14,090 bases of DNA from NCBI GenBank assembly GCA_001584585.1, contig LSYV01000115.1:140930-155019 (forward strand), given 5' to 3'. A program made the translations under genes and the position numbers. Shown here piece by piece: positions 8,501 through 14,090 of the stretch (position 1 is its first letter; every line of letters starts with the position of its first letter). The DNA comes from Gonium pectorale (lineage: Eukaryota; Chlorophyta; Chlorophyceae; Chlamydomonadales; Volvocaceae). The notes under the pieces were generated by a model. That model did no database searches. It saw only the letters and a list, made by a program, of their open reading frames with translations, and was not told the DNA's origin.

Positions 8501-11248
8501 GTCTCCGCATCCGCGAAGGCTGCCGAGCAGGGGATCGATGCTGGGGCCGGCGGCGGCAAGTGCTAGGGCGCTGGGCGCCGCCGGAAGGCGAGGCGGGGAT
8601 GCTGTGCCGCAGGCGGTCGCTGCGCTCTTGGCCGACCTGGAGGTCGGCGACCGAGCGGGAATTGTAGAGCGGTCCGGAAAGAGCGCCGGGTTCTGGGCCA
8701 GCACGGATGCTGCTGCCACGGATACCGCTGCTGCTGCAGCGAAGGCGAAGCCGCGCCTTCCGGCGCTCCTTTCGTCCCCGGGTGCCGCCAGCCGGACGGA
8801 GCAGGAAGTGGCCCTCTACGTGGCGGTCCCCGAGGCGCTGCTGTGCCGCCTGGCGCACGCCTCCAGCCCGCTGCTGCGGACGCTTCGGACCACGCAGCTA
8901 GGCAGCCTGGAGGCGCCCACCGGCAACGTGACGGTGGCCTTCATGGTGCGGGATGCGGGGGCGGTGGGGTGTGTGTCGGGGATTGGGGGGGATGCGAGGG
9001 GGGCGGGAGTTGGGGCCTTGTTTGGGCCAGGACGCCCGGGGCGGGGCGGGGCCTTCATGATGCGGTGGCTGCGGGGGCGGCGTGGCGGCTAGGGACGGCT
9101 AAGGCCTTGTTTGGGCCAGAAGGCGTCGGGGCGGGGCGAAGCGTGGCAAGTCCTGGCCCACACTTTATTCCCGTACCCCCGCGATCTTCGCCCATGCTGT
9201 TGATCCGCAGTCGGCGACCTCAGATAGATCGGTATCGCACTGGCCGCCAATCCTCAATGCCCCCGCGATATGTCGCCCCCGTAACGCCCCCGGCTGCCCC
9301 CGCCCTCGCTCCGCGCAGAAAGTGGTTGGCGCCTCCACGCTGCTGTCCGAGCTGCCCGGCCCCGCCTCGCGCGCGCTGGAGCAGTTCCAGCGCCTGGCGT
9401 GCGGGCTGCTGGGCGGCGCGCGGGGCTACCTGGTGGAGGGCGGTGACGGGCTGCTGCTGGCGGCGTTCGGCTCGCCGCTGGCGGGGGTGCACTGGGCGCT
9501 GGAGTGCGTGGCGAGGCTGCGGGAGGAGGTGGGTGGGTGGGTGGGACAGCCTGGACAGCGGGGTGGGGTGGGGGGGCGTGTGTAGGGTGGAGAGGGGCAG
9601 AGGGGGTGGATGAGGGCAGGAAAGGAGGGGAGCGCGCGGTGGCGCAGGGAGGGCAGGGGAAGGCAGGGCAGGGCAGGGGTGGGCAGGGGAAGAAGTGATT
9701 CTCGCCAATACGCTGTGGCCGGGACTCTGTACATTGCCAGAGTCGCCAGAGCCCTTGCAGCTGCAGGGTTCCACCTTCTTCGTACCATACCGGATAGGTC
9801 GCACAATGCGTATCATGCGCTCCTAAGTGCACCCGCTTTGCACGGGTGACCTGTAAGGAATGCTTCCGCATCCCATCTATGTTGCCTTGGCGAGCCTGCC
9901 CACCCCCCTGTCTTGCACTGGTCCGCAGCGCTGGGAGGACGAGCTGCTTGGGCATGAGCTGTGCGAGGAGGTAGGCCCAGAAGGAGAGGCTGCAGCAGGC
10001 ACGCCGAGGCACCAGACGGCCCCCGACGGGAGCAGTTTCTGGCAAGCCGGTCCAGCCTGCGCTTATAAGCGCCGCACCCTTTCTTCGCTTCTGGCCGCGG
10101 CGCTATCGTTTACAGCGCGGCAATGGTTGCTAACACCATGGTCTGAGTTGTTGCAATGCCACAATGAGGTGCCGACGGAACATTGCGTGCTTAAAGCTCT
10201 GCCTTGGTTGTGTTTGGCGGTGCAGCTCAGGGGAGAGACAACAGATGCACGGCATCGGATGGCCGGCCGTCTTCGACGCGAACGCGTAGTGTTTCTGGCC
10301 TTCTGGCCTCGATCACTGTGCTTGCTGATGGGCACTCTGCAACTGCGCGTGCAGGTGTTTGGCCTGGGGCCGTCGGCCGCTCTGACAGGCGGTGTAGCGA
10401 GCTCCGACGCCCGCCTGACGACGACGGCAACGGCGGCGGCAACCCAGCCAAGGAGGCTCCTGGAGCGCGGCCTCCGAGTCAAGGTGCGCTGAATCTATCT
10501 ATCAAGTCACACATTCGGGACTTTGGGGTTCATGGCGAGCGGAGTGCGACGCACTGCTTCTCTGCTCACACTCAGCGACGTCGTAAATGAACGCCACCCG
10601 CCGTGCCGCCGACTCTTCCATCTCCACACCCCACGCCCCCGCAACCGCCCATGCCATCCCCCGTCCGTTTGAACTCGTCCCAGCCCGAGCCCAGCTACTC
10701 TCCTGATGTATAGCAGACATGTATGAGGAAGACGTCGGCTAGCAAGTTCTTTTCCTGCTAAGAACGCTATACAGCACCACATGCCGCCCGCTGTCACACC
10801 GCCCACACCACCGCAGGTCAGCCTGGACGTCGGCGCCGTGTCGTACAGTCTGGTGGAGGCCAGCGGGCGGCTGTCGTACAGGGGCCGCGTCATGAACCGC
10901 GCGGCGCGCATCGCAGGCACGGCCGCGCCGGGGCAGGTGCTGTGCAGCGGCACCGCTTGGGTGCTTGCGTCGGGGGAGGACGTGTTGCCGCCGGCGGCCT
11001 CGGAGTGGGGGTCCTCGGACGTGCCCAGCCGCACATCCGGCACCGCCGTCGCCGCGACGACCGCTGCTTCCGCCGCCGCCGTCTCGAGCGGCGCTGGCAG
11101 CGGCAACGCGGGGCCGGCGGCAGCGCCGGCTCTCGGGGCTCTCGGCCGGCGCGCGGGCGGCCTCGTGGGCACCAGCCTTGGCCGCATTGCGCTGAAAGGC
11201 ATCAGCGCGCCCGTGGAGGTCGTGCACGTCACGCTGGCCGGCGCCTAA
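1205..11248 (+). CDS. receptor-type nucleotide cyclase: solute-binding-protein-like ectodomain, one TM helix, tandem class III cyclase domains; 17 exons
   Basis: Seventeen exons: 1205-1326, 1397-1484, 1573-2929, 3181-3443, 3910-4186, 4546-4740, 4937-5062, 5437-5476, 5910-6666, 6962-7037, 7352-7423, 7632-7658, 8056-8945, 9319-9528, 9929-9970, 10355-10483, 10817-11248. All introns are GT-AG, every junction keeps phase, and the sum is 1701 codons, so about 1700 residues ending at TAA. Seen: signal peptide, SBP-like ectodomain with several N-glycosylation sequons, one hydrophobic helix, then two cyclase homology domains. Known: class III cyclases make cAMP or cGMP from ATP or GTP with two metals bound by Asp residues; volvocine algae have large families of such cyclases. 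Inferred: ligand binding outside the cell, or in a cilium or vesicle lumen, controls cyclase activity inside. Which nucleotide is used cannot be decided. An in-frame TGA at 2446-2448 interrupts exon 3, so as written the gene would make only a truncated ectodomain unless this is an error or is bypassed. Confidence 0.85.
1573..2929 (+). other. exon 3: main part of the extracellular solute-binding-protein-like domain
   Basis: This exon covers residues 71-522. It resembles bacterial extracellular solute-binding proteins (sugar-binding type). A segment YLLAFYRADAL at about residue 184 is followed by W212-EALLELL, the usual 'own tyrosine, then W-x-x-L' pattern. Later come CMVTLEWDA at about 378-386, matching the strand that ends in Trp, and VAPLPG at 406-411, a very typical binding-protein word. 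Sequons (NAT, NTT, NGS, NSS, NMT) fit an extracellular or lumenal location. Residues of about 327-361 form a low-complexity Ala/Gly/Ser linker that ends at the in-frame TGA. The frame after the TGA (ARECADVSRDFLAGSC) looks coding and runs without a gap into CMVTLEWDA, so I treat both halves as one exon. The donor is GTGAGT at 2930, phase 1. Confidence 0.8.
2446..2448 (+). other. in-frame TGA stop inside exon 3 (codon 362)
   Basis: The frame that encodes the ectodomain is open from 1573 to 2929 except for this single TGA. The GT sites upstream at 2163, 2188, 2215, 2217, 2253, 2260, 2293 and 2320, paired with AG sites at 2464, 2471 and 2492, give no phase-compatible intron that keeps the protein-like sequence on both sides. 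A strong donor consensus GTGAGT lies five bases downstream at 2453. The preceding 110 bases are a GCN/AGC-rich low-complexity tract, where indels are common, and another frame (codon starts 2402...2450) is open up to the same GTGAGT. A nonsense allele, a sequencing or assembly error, or a short isoform remain possible. Confidence 0.8.
3181..4186 (+). other. exons 4-5: C-terminal part of the ectodomain
   Basis: Exon 4 (3181-3443) and exon 5 (3910-4186) encode residues 523-702. Exon 4 joins exon 3 by completing a Thr codon, and exon 5 joins in phase 0 after GCSRNATQ. The helical segments ALQADEFTRRFANIV and RSVDEAVGTLAGVMEMVAD resemble the last helices of solute-binding proteins. Exon 4 carries sequons NTT and NAT. 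The 466-base intron between them (3444-3909) holds a hexamer repeat. The segment ends about 13 residues before the membrane helix, so the binding domain sits directly on the membrane with only a short stalk. Confidence 0.8.
3463..3498. repeat. TTRCCG hexamer microsatellite in intron 4
   Basis: Six perfect copies of TTGCCG or TTACCG in tandem, with a decayed seventh at 3499. It lies about 20 bases after the donor of intron 4. On the opposite strand it reads as an Asn-Gly repeat in short open frames, which are artefacts. Confidence 0.9.
4546..4740 (+). other. exon 6: transmembrane helix and start of cyclase domain C1
   Basis: Residues 703-767. After a short Pro/Ser/Gly stalk comes a hydrophobic run of about 26 residues (about 715-740, Ala/Leu/Val-rich), immediately followed by RLRRGHR. 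The basic end marks the cytoplasmic side by the positive-inside rule and gives a type I topology together with the signal peptide. The exon ends with RAGPDTTLLVS, the first beta strand of class III cyclases, and stops after the first base of the catalytic Asp codon. The acceptor CCGCAG is preceded by two CTAAC branch-point-like words. Confidence 0.9.
4937..5476 (+). other. exons 7-8: metal-binding core of cyclase domain C1
   Basis: Exon 7 (4937-5062) completes D768 and reads DVQNSTRLWEELP, the hallmark start of this algal cyclase family, then runs to GYESAT. The donor GGTGGG at 5063 is weak, but the phase fits. Exon 8 (5437-5476, only 40 nt) completes Glu810 and reads EGDSFLVAFGDPA. D768 and D812 are at the places of the two metal-binding aspartates of class III cyclases. 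At the usual purine-selecting position four residues before D812 there is an Ala, not Lys (ATP) or Glu (GTP). Confidence 0.88.
5528..5575. repeat. CTG triplet repeat in intron 8
   Basis: Eleven perfect CTG units (5528-5560) are followed by five interrupted ones (CTA CTG CTA CTG CTC). The tract lies about 50 bases after the donor of intron 8. It makes poly-Leu, poly-Ala or poly-Cys in overlapping short frames that are not genes. Confidence 0.92.
5910..6666 (+). other. exon 9: C1 continues, with an insertion of about 225 residues
   Basis: Residues 823-1075. The exon completes a Ser codon and reads AVSFASACQLELL, then AWPPELLAHPDG (to residue 850), the conserved helix and turn of this cyclase family. 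From about 851 to 1075 it becomes a Ser/Gly/Pro/Ala-rich stretch without recognisable domain, which sits between this helix and the next conserved strand (LRVRMG in exon 10). The donor GTAAGT at 6667 is perfect and the phase is 0. The insertion is typical of volvocine proteins and is probably a disordered loop in the catalytic domain. Confidence 0.85.
6962..7658 (+). other. exons 10-12: dimerisation and second half of C1
   Basis: Exon 10 (6962-7037) ends in YAGLRVRM. Exon 11 (7352-7423) completes Gly1101 and reads GIHSGLEDSQYILFNRV, the conserved 'RMGIHSG' strand of class III cyclases. Exon 12 (7632-7658) is a 27-base micro-exon, GPFAEVAKL. Phases are all 1 and fit. At the place where active cyclases have Asn and Arg (NxxxR), exons 11-12 give G-P-F-A-E-V-A-K-L, so both transition-state residues are missing in C1. 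The introns of about 200-310 bases between these exons show no coding content. Confidence 0.85.
8056..8945 (+). other. exon 13: end of C1, long linker, start of C2
   Basis: Residues 1134-1430. It begins with VSDAAPGGLVVLSAQAF, the last conserved part of C1, followed by ALVVYAGHHLMSLP (the 'Y-x-G-x-H-x-L' strand). A stretch of about 150 residues rich in Arg, Ser, Pro and Ala follows. Then QEVALYVAVPEALLCRLA appears, the usual C-terminal strand of this family's C1 domain, and the exon ends at APTGNVTVAFM, the first strand of C2. No Asp is present at the first metal position of C2. The donor GTGCGG at 8946 is weak but the phase (0) and the homology to the next exon agree. Confidence 0.85.
9319..9528 (+). 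other. exon 14: first half of cyclase domain C2
   Basis: Residues 1431-1500, KVVGASTLLSELPGP... to LECVARLREE. GYLVEGGDGLLLAAFGSP at 1467-1483 is the counterpart of the GD strand in C1, with D1473 and a one-residue longer spacing. E1470 is near the position that selects the purine base. The first metal Asp is replaced (M1430/K1431 region). The exon is in phase 0 on both sides. Confidence 0.88.
9531..9694 (+). repeat. G-rich purine tract in intron 14
   Basis: The first 165 bases of intron 14 are almost all G and A on the + strand, with many GGG runs (for example repeated GGGCA-type words at 9640-9690). This gives several possible G-quadruplexes in the pre-mRNA right after the donor. No coding content. 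Confidence 0.75.
9929..10483 (+). other. exons 15-16: C2 middle part
   Basis: Exon 15 (9929-9970, 42 nt) reads RWEDELLGHELCEE and matches the 'WPEELL' helix position of C1. Exon 16 (10355-10483) reads VFGLGPSAAL, then an Ala/Thr-rich loop, then RLLERGLRVK, the strand before the nucleotide-binding site. All phases are 0. The same element in C1 is LAYAGLRVRM, so the two cyclase domains show the same order of elements, with a much shorter insertion in C2. Confidence 0.85.
10817..11248 (+). other. exon 17: catalytic Asn/Arg part of C2 and C-terminus
   Basis: Residues 1558-1700. VSLDVGAVSYSLVEASGR leads to LSYRGRVMNRAARIAG. N1584 and R1588 stand at the transition-state positions of class III cyclases, and S1577 at the second purine-selecting position. 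AAPGQVLCSG is the conserved following turn. After an Ala/Ser-rich insertion (about 1625-1670) the protein ends with LGRIALKGISAPVEVVHVTL, the last beta hairpin of the fold, so the C-terminus is complete. The stop is TAA (11246-11248), followed at once by a second TAA. Confidence 0.9.
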
Positions 11249-12725
11249 TAAGAGATCGGCGCCGTGCGTGCCGCCGTACGGGCCCAGCGTGCTGCACGAC
11301 TGTACGGCATTCCGAAGTCCACTGGGACACTCGGCGCCGTTGCGGCAAAGTCGGACCACGCTTGGGGAGAATGTTTGCAGTCGGCCCCGACTGCCTTCGG
11401 TTTGTGCGGGGCCTATGACACGGCGGTTTGCGGTTGCTTTGGGCCGTACCGTAGCCGAGCCGCTGTTGGGGTGCTGTTGGCGGGCGGTTACCCGTGTTCT
11501 TTGTATGTCCTTGGGTTTTGTACGGGATGCTTTGGGGCTTTCGCGCGGCGCCGCGCCCCGTTTCCCGATGAAGATACAGGCGATGCAAAGCAATGAAGAT
11601 GATTGTGGTTTGGCATAAACGCTGTACTGATTGGGCGAGCTGTTTTCATCCAATAACCATTCAGTACGCTGTTCTTGAAGGGATCCACCGGCAAATGCGC
11701 CGACAGTGCGCCGAGCTCGGCGCACGGAGCCCAGGTGCCGCACCCTGTTGATTAGTCGGACTGGGGCGGCCGCACGTTGCAAATGGCGAAGCCCAATGGC
11801 TGCTACGTTTGGGCGCGTGTGGGTGCATGTGGACACGGTTGCTCCATGTGTCATTAGCCTCGCCTCACACTTGCCCCTTGACCTGCCCGTGAAACTTTTC
11901 ACCATGGCTTTGATACGGCAGTCACAAGTTGCAGTTCACTGAGTCTTTTCAAACGGTGGTCACAAGCTACAAACCATGTGTTTTCTTGTCTTGGTCTCGC
12001 TACTGATGAGCCAAGGCATGTGCGTCGAGGCCTCTTGGGTCGGTCTCTCGAGATATCCGTGGGGGCTTGGATGTTTTGATGACGGCGCCTGGGCCGAAAC
12101 GCAAGCACGAACATCGGCACTCAATGCAGATGGCGTTGCCTGGGAGCCATAGCAACCACGGCCATGCGGATTGCCCGCACCGTCGGTTGTGGCTGTTGTG
12201 GGTGGTTTGCTTGGATGGCGGCGCCGCGAGGTCACGTTCCGGTGCGTACTTCACCCGGGCATCCGCTCGCTGCTGGCGCGTTCGTAGTTGCCTGTGAAGC
12301 CCAAAAAGATGTTTTTATACATTCTGGGTCATGGCGGTTGGTATGGTTGCGATGACACTTAGAAGCCTTCATGTGCCTGCTGACTGAATGTCATCCGCAT
12401 GTCAGGACCGAGACGCTGCGTGCTTGTTCGGCAGCGCGAGGAATGGGACCGGCGTGATGAGGTCGGGCATTGCTCGTTTCGTTGTCATGTATGTACGCGT
12501 TTGCGTTGCACGTCGTACATTTGTCGTAACTGCGTTGCGTGCACCCCTTGCTTCTCAGTGCGTTGCGTGGGTGTGTGGCGGCGGGGCGGGAGGGGGGGAT
12601 GTCACGGGTGTGCGCCCGTACGTCTGGTTCGTTGTGCAGTAGGTGATCGGGCTGGACATACAGGATTGGCGCGTTCGTGGCCTGTCTGAATCAGAGCACG
12701 CGCTGTAAACAGCCGAAGCAAGAAA
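11249..12725 (+). other. probable long 3' UTR
   Basis: After the stop codon the + strand becomes G/T-rich, typical of volvocine 3' UTRs, and no protein-like frame is visible on either strand. I found no TGTAA, the algal polyadenylation word, between 11249 and 12703, so the transcript may extend about 1.45 kb past the stop. A separate gene in this stretch cannot be excluded, but I see no evidence for one. Confidence 0.45.
12704..12708 (+). terminator. TGTAA polyadenylation element
   Basis: First TGTAA downstream of the stop codon on the + strand. In Chlamydomonas and Volvox this word typically lies 10-20 bases before the poly(A) site, which would put the transcript end near 12720-12730. Another TGTAA is at 13143-13147. 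Confidence 0.45.
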
Positions 12726-12790
12726 CTGGAAAACGTGTGTCAGGGAAGGGTGCGGCCCCGCGCTCCGAAGTGGTTGCAACAGATCGGCTA

Positions 12791-12821
12791 GGAAAAAAGA
12801 GAAACCTGCACAGAAAGAGGG
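12791..12821 (+). repeat. isolated head fragment of the 3'-flank repeat family
   Basis: GGAAAAAAGAGAAACCTGCA followed by CAGAAAGAGGG matches the first 30 bases of the units at 13734 and 13782. The remainder of the unit is absent here. Confidence 0.75.
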
Positions 12822-13220
12822 CCATTGACCACCCAGGGCCGGGCCTGGAAATGGGGCACGTGTGGTGGCCTGGAGTGCACCTTTCTGTTGCTTGCTCTCC
12901 ATGTGTTCTGGGCCATTGGGCGCCTGCCCGGGATATGCGCGCAGCGCCAGAGCTGAGCGCGGCTGCGGCCTGAACTGTGGTGGTGGCGCCCAGGCAGTTG
13001 GCTTTTAGGTTGTGTGACGTCAGCGGTCCGGTAAAGGTGGAAAGGCTGCCAGCGGACCGGAGCTTGCCTTGGTAGCTGTGCGCTGCTTGCCTATTCGCAG
13101 GCTGCTGAATATGCACGTCGATTCCTAGAGCCTGCTTCAGTCTGTAAGCAGAGTGCATTGAAGGTGCATCATGAGTTAGGGCAGGGTTTCGGTGGTCCTC
13201 TTCACCGAAGGGCTGTGTGC

Positions 13221-13355
13221 AAAAAATTGAAATCTGCAGAGAAAGAGGGAGCCCGCCTCTATGTTCATACACACCCGAAGGCGCGACGTTTCCGGTAGGG
13301 CGGGCGGTTACAACTCAAGGCATATGACGTTCGTCCCGCCCCCCAAAGGACCGGC
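13221..13355 (+). repeat. 135-bp dispersed repeat, copy A
   Basis: Starts with an A-run followed by GAAATCTGCAGAGAAAGAGG, continues through GGAGCCCGCCTCTA, then GGCGCGACGTTT and TAGGGCG, and ends with CGTCCCGCCCCCCAAAGGAC. It matches copy B (13782-13916) from end to end at the same length, with scattered substitutions. It may be a non-autonomous mobile element or its remnant; no transposase frame, clear terminal inverted repeat or target duplication was seen. Confidence 0.85.
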
Positions 13356-13423
13356 TTACTAGATTGTGCCTGTAGTGGTTCCCTTCCACGCCTCTCCTTC
13401 CGTAACCTGCCTTTCCAGAGAAA

Positions 13424-13558
13424 ATGACAGCAACGACTTCGAAAGCGATCGAGGCCCCTACCGGAGAAGAGGCCGCCTTCATCTCTGCACCGTGCGTCGC
13501 CGTTGCACTGATTTATTGGGTCGGGGCCCGCCCCCGTGGCCCGCCCCGGGACAGCTAG
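13424..13558 (+). CDS. small ORF of 44 codons, doubtful
   Basis: The ATG at 13424 has a favourable A-rich context (GAGAAAATGACA) and opens MTATTSKAIEAPTGEEAAFI; after a short hydrophobic stretch (CVAVALIYWVGA) it stops at TAG 13556-13558. It could be the first coding exon of a gene further right, a short membrane peptide, or chance. It resembles no family I know. It lies between two copies of the 135-bp repeat, which argues against an ordinary gene. A 9-base inverted repeat (GATTTATTG at 13510-13518 and its complement at 13573-13581) flanks its end. Confidence 0.2.
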   Translation: MTATTSKAIEAPTGEEAAFISAPCVAVALIYWVGARPRGPPRDS

Positions 13559-13640
13559 CTTACGTTACGGCTCAATAAATCTGCGCCGGGAGGGAAGGCG
13601 TCACGCCCCCCATATTCAGATGATAAAGCTGCGGAGAACG

Positions 13641-13695
13641 GGGGAGCCCACCACTATACACCCGAGGGCGATTTCTTTTCATTAGGGCGGGCAGG
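13641..13695 (+). repeat. diverged fragment of the 135-bp repeat
   Basis: GGGGAGCCCACCACTATACA, then CCCGAGGGCGA and ATTAGGGCGGGCAG, follow the same order as the middle of copies A and B but with many changes and without the head or tail. Confidence 0.6.
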
Positions 13696-13733
13696 GTTAG
13701 GCAGGGCGGGTAACGTGGGTGTTGCAAGTGAGG

Positions 13734-13916
13734 AAAAAAGAGAAACCTGCACAGAAAGAGGGAGCCCGCATCTACGGCCATAAAAAAGAGAAATCTGCAG
13801 AGAAAGAGGGAGCCCGCCTCTACGGCCATACACGCCCAACGGCGCGACGTTTTTAATAGGGCGAACGGGTACAGAGCAAGACATGTGACAGTCGTCCCGC
13901 CCCCCAAAGGACCGGC
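13734..13916 (+). repeat. 135-bp dispersed repeat, copy B, with tandemly duplicated head
   Basis: Full copy B runs 13782-13916. The preceding 48 bases (13734-13781) are a second, slightly different copy of its first 48 bases (A-run, GAGAAACCTGCACAGAAAGA, GGGAGCCCGC, CTACGGCCAT), joined head to tail. The head version at 13734 (ACCTGCACAG) matches the isolated fragment at 12791 better than it matches copies A and B (ATCTGCAGAG), so at least two subfamilies are present. Confidence 0.85.
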
Positions 13917-14090
13917 CAACCAGCTTACCCGGTTTGTCGAACTTCACCTGGTGAACTGTTACTTGTCCAGGTTGAGCTGCGGTGTTGTTGTTATTGCGGT
14001 CACCGGTCCGACGGCGCTCAGCGGTTACTAGACAGTCGTGCACACAGCCCGCCCACCCGGCTGTATACAGACCTGGAATGACGAAAGAAA

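Noticed and set aside
8946..9092. In-frame continuation of exon 13 to a stop at 9092
   Set aside because: The sequence turns into Gly/Arg-rich low complexity after VTVAFM, while exon 14 continues the C2 domain in phase 0.
10739..11905. 388-codon open frame on the minus strand
   Set aside because: It lies opposite exon 17, whose + strand reading carries clear cyclase motifs. The minus-strand product is Arg/Ala/Gly-rich with no family resemblance, as expected for the complement of GC-rich coding DNA.
12691..13272. 193-codon minus-strand frame, and two others at 13572-14043, sharing an LPLSxQxSxF word
   Set aside because: The shared peptide is only the reverse reading of the 135-bp repeat head in each copy. 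The rest of the frames do not resemble each other or any known family.

Overview
The window looks like nuclear DNA of a volvocine green alga (Chlamydomonas, Volvox or Gonium type). It is GC-rich, and one gene is broken into many exons by introns of about 70-470 bases with clean GT...AG ends. The proteins have long Ala/Gly/Ser/Pro-rich insertions, the 3' end has a TGTAA polyadenylation element, and the flanks are full of simple repeats. There is no operon structure and no tRNA or rRNA gene that I could see.

Bases 1-1204 are upstream DNA. They carry a GGAT-rich minisatellite at 219-419 and no convincing coding sequence. Bases 1205-11248 on the + strand form one gene, which I reconstruct as 17 exons: 1205-1326, 1397-1484, 1573-2929, 3181-3443, 3910-4186, 4546-4740, 4937-5062, 5437-5476, 5910-6666, 6962-7037, 7352-7423, 7632-7658, 8056-8945, 9319-9528, 9929-9970, 10355-10483 and 10817-11248. 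All 16 junctions keep phase, and the exons sum to 5103 nt, exactly 1701 codons including the stop. The product is a type I membrane receptor cyclase. In order it has a signal peptide, an extracellular solute-binding-protein-like ectodomain (about residues 25-700), one transmembrane helix (about 715-740), and two tandem class III nucleotide cyclase domains in the cytoplasm: C1 (about 761-1400) and C2 (about 1415-1700). C1 keeps the metal-binding aspartates and C2 keeps the transition-state Asn/Arg. This suggests one composite active site, as in animal transmembrane adenylyl cyclases.

The main anomaly is an in-frame TGA at 2446-2448 (codon 362). It lies in a low-complexity linker inside the otherwise open third exon, and no GT-AG intron that I could find removes it sensibly. 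It may be a sequence error, a nonsense allele, or the end of a short secreted isoform.

Bases 11249 to about 12725 look like a long G/T-rich 3' UTR ending near a TGTAA at 12704. The last 1.4 kb is non-coding DNA with several copies of a 135-bp repeat and one small ORF of doubtful status.
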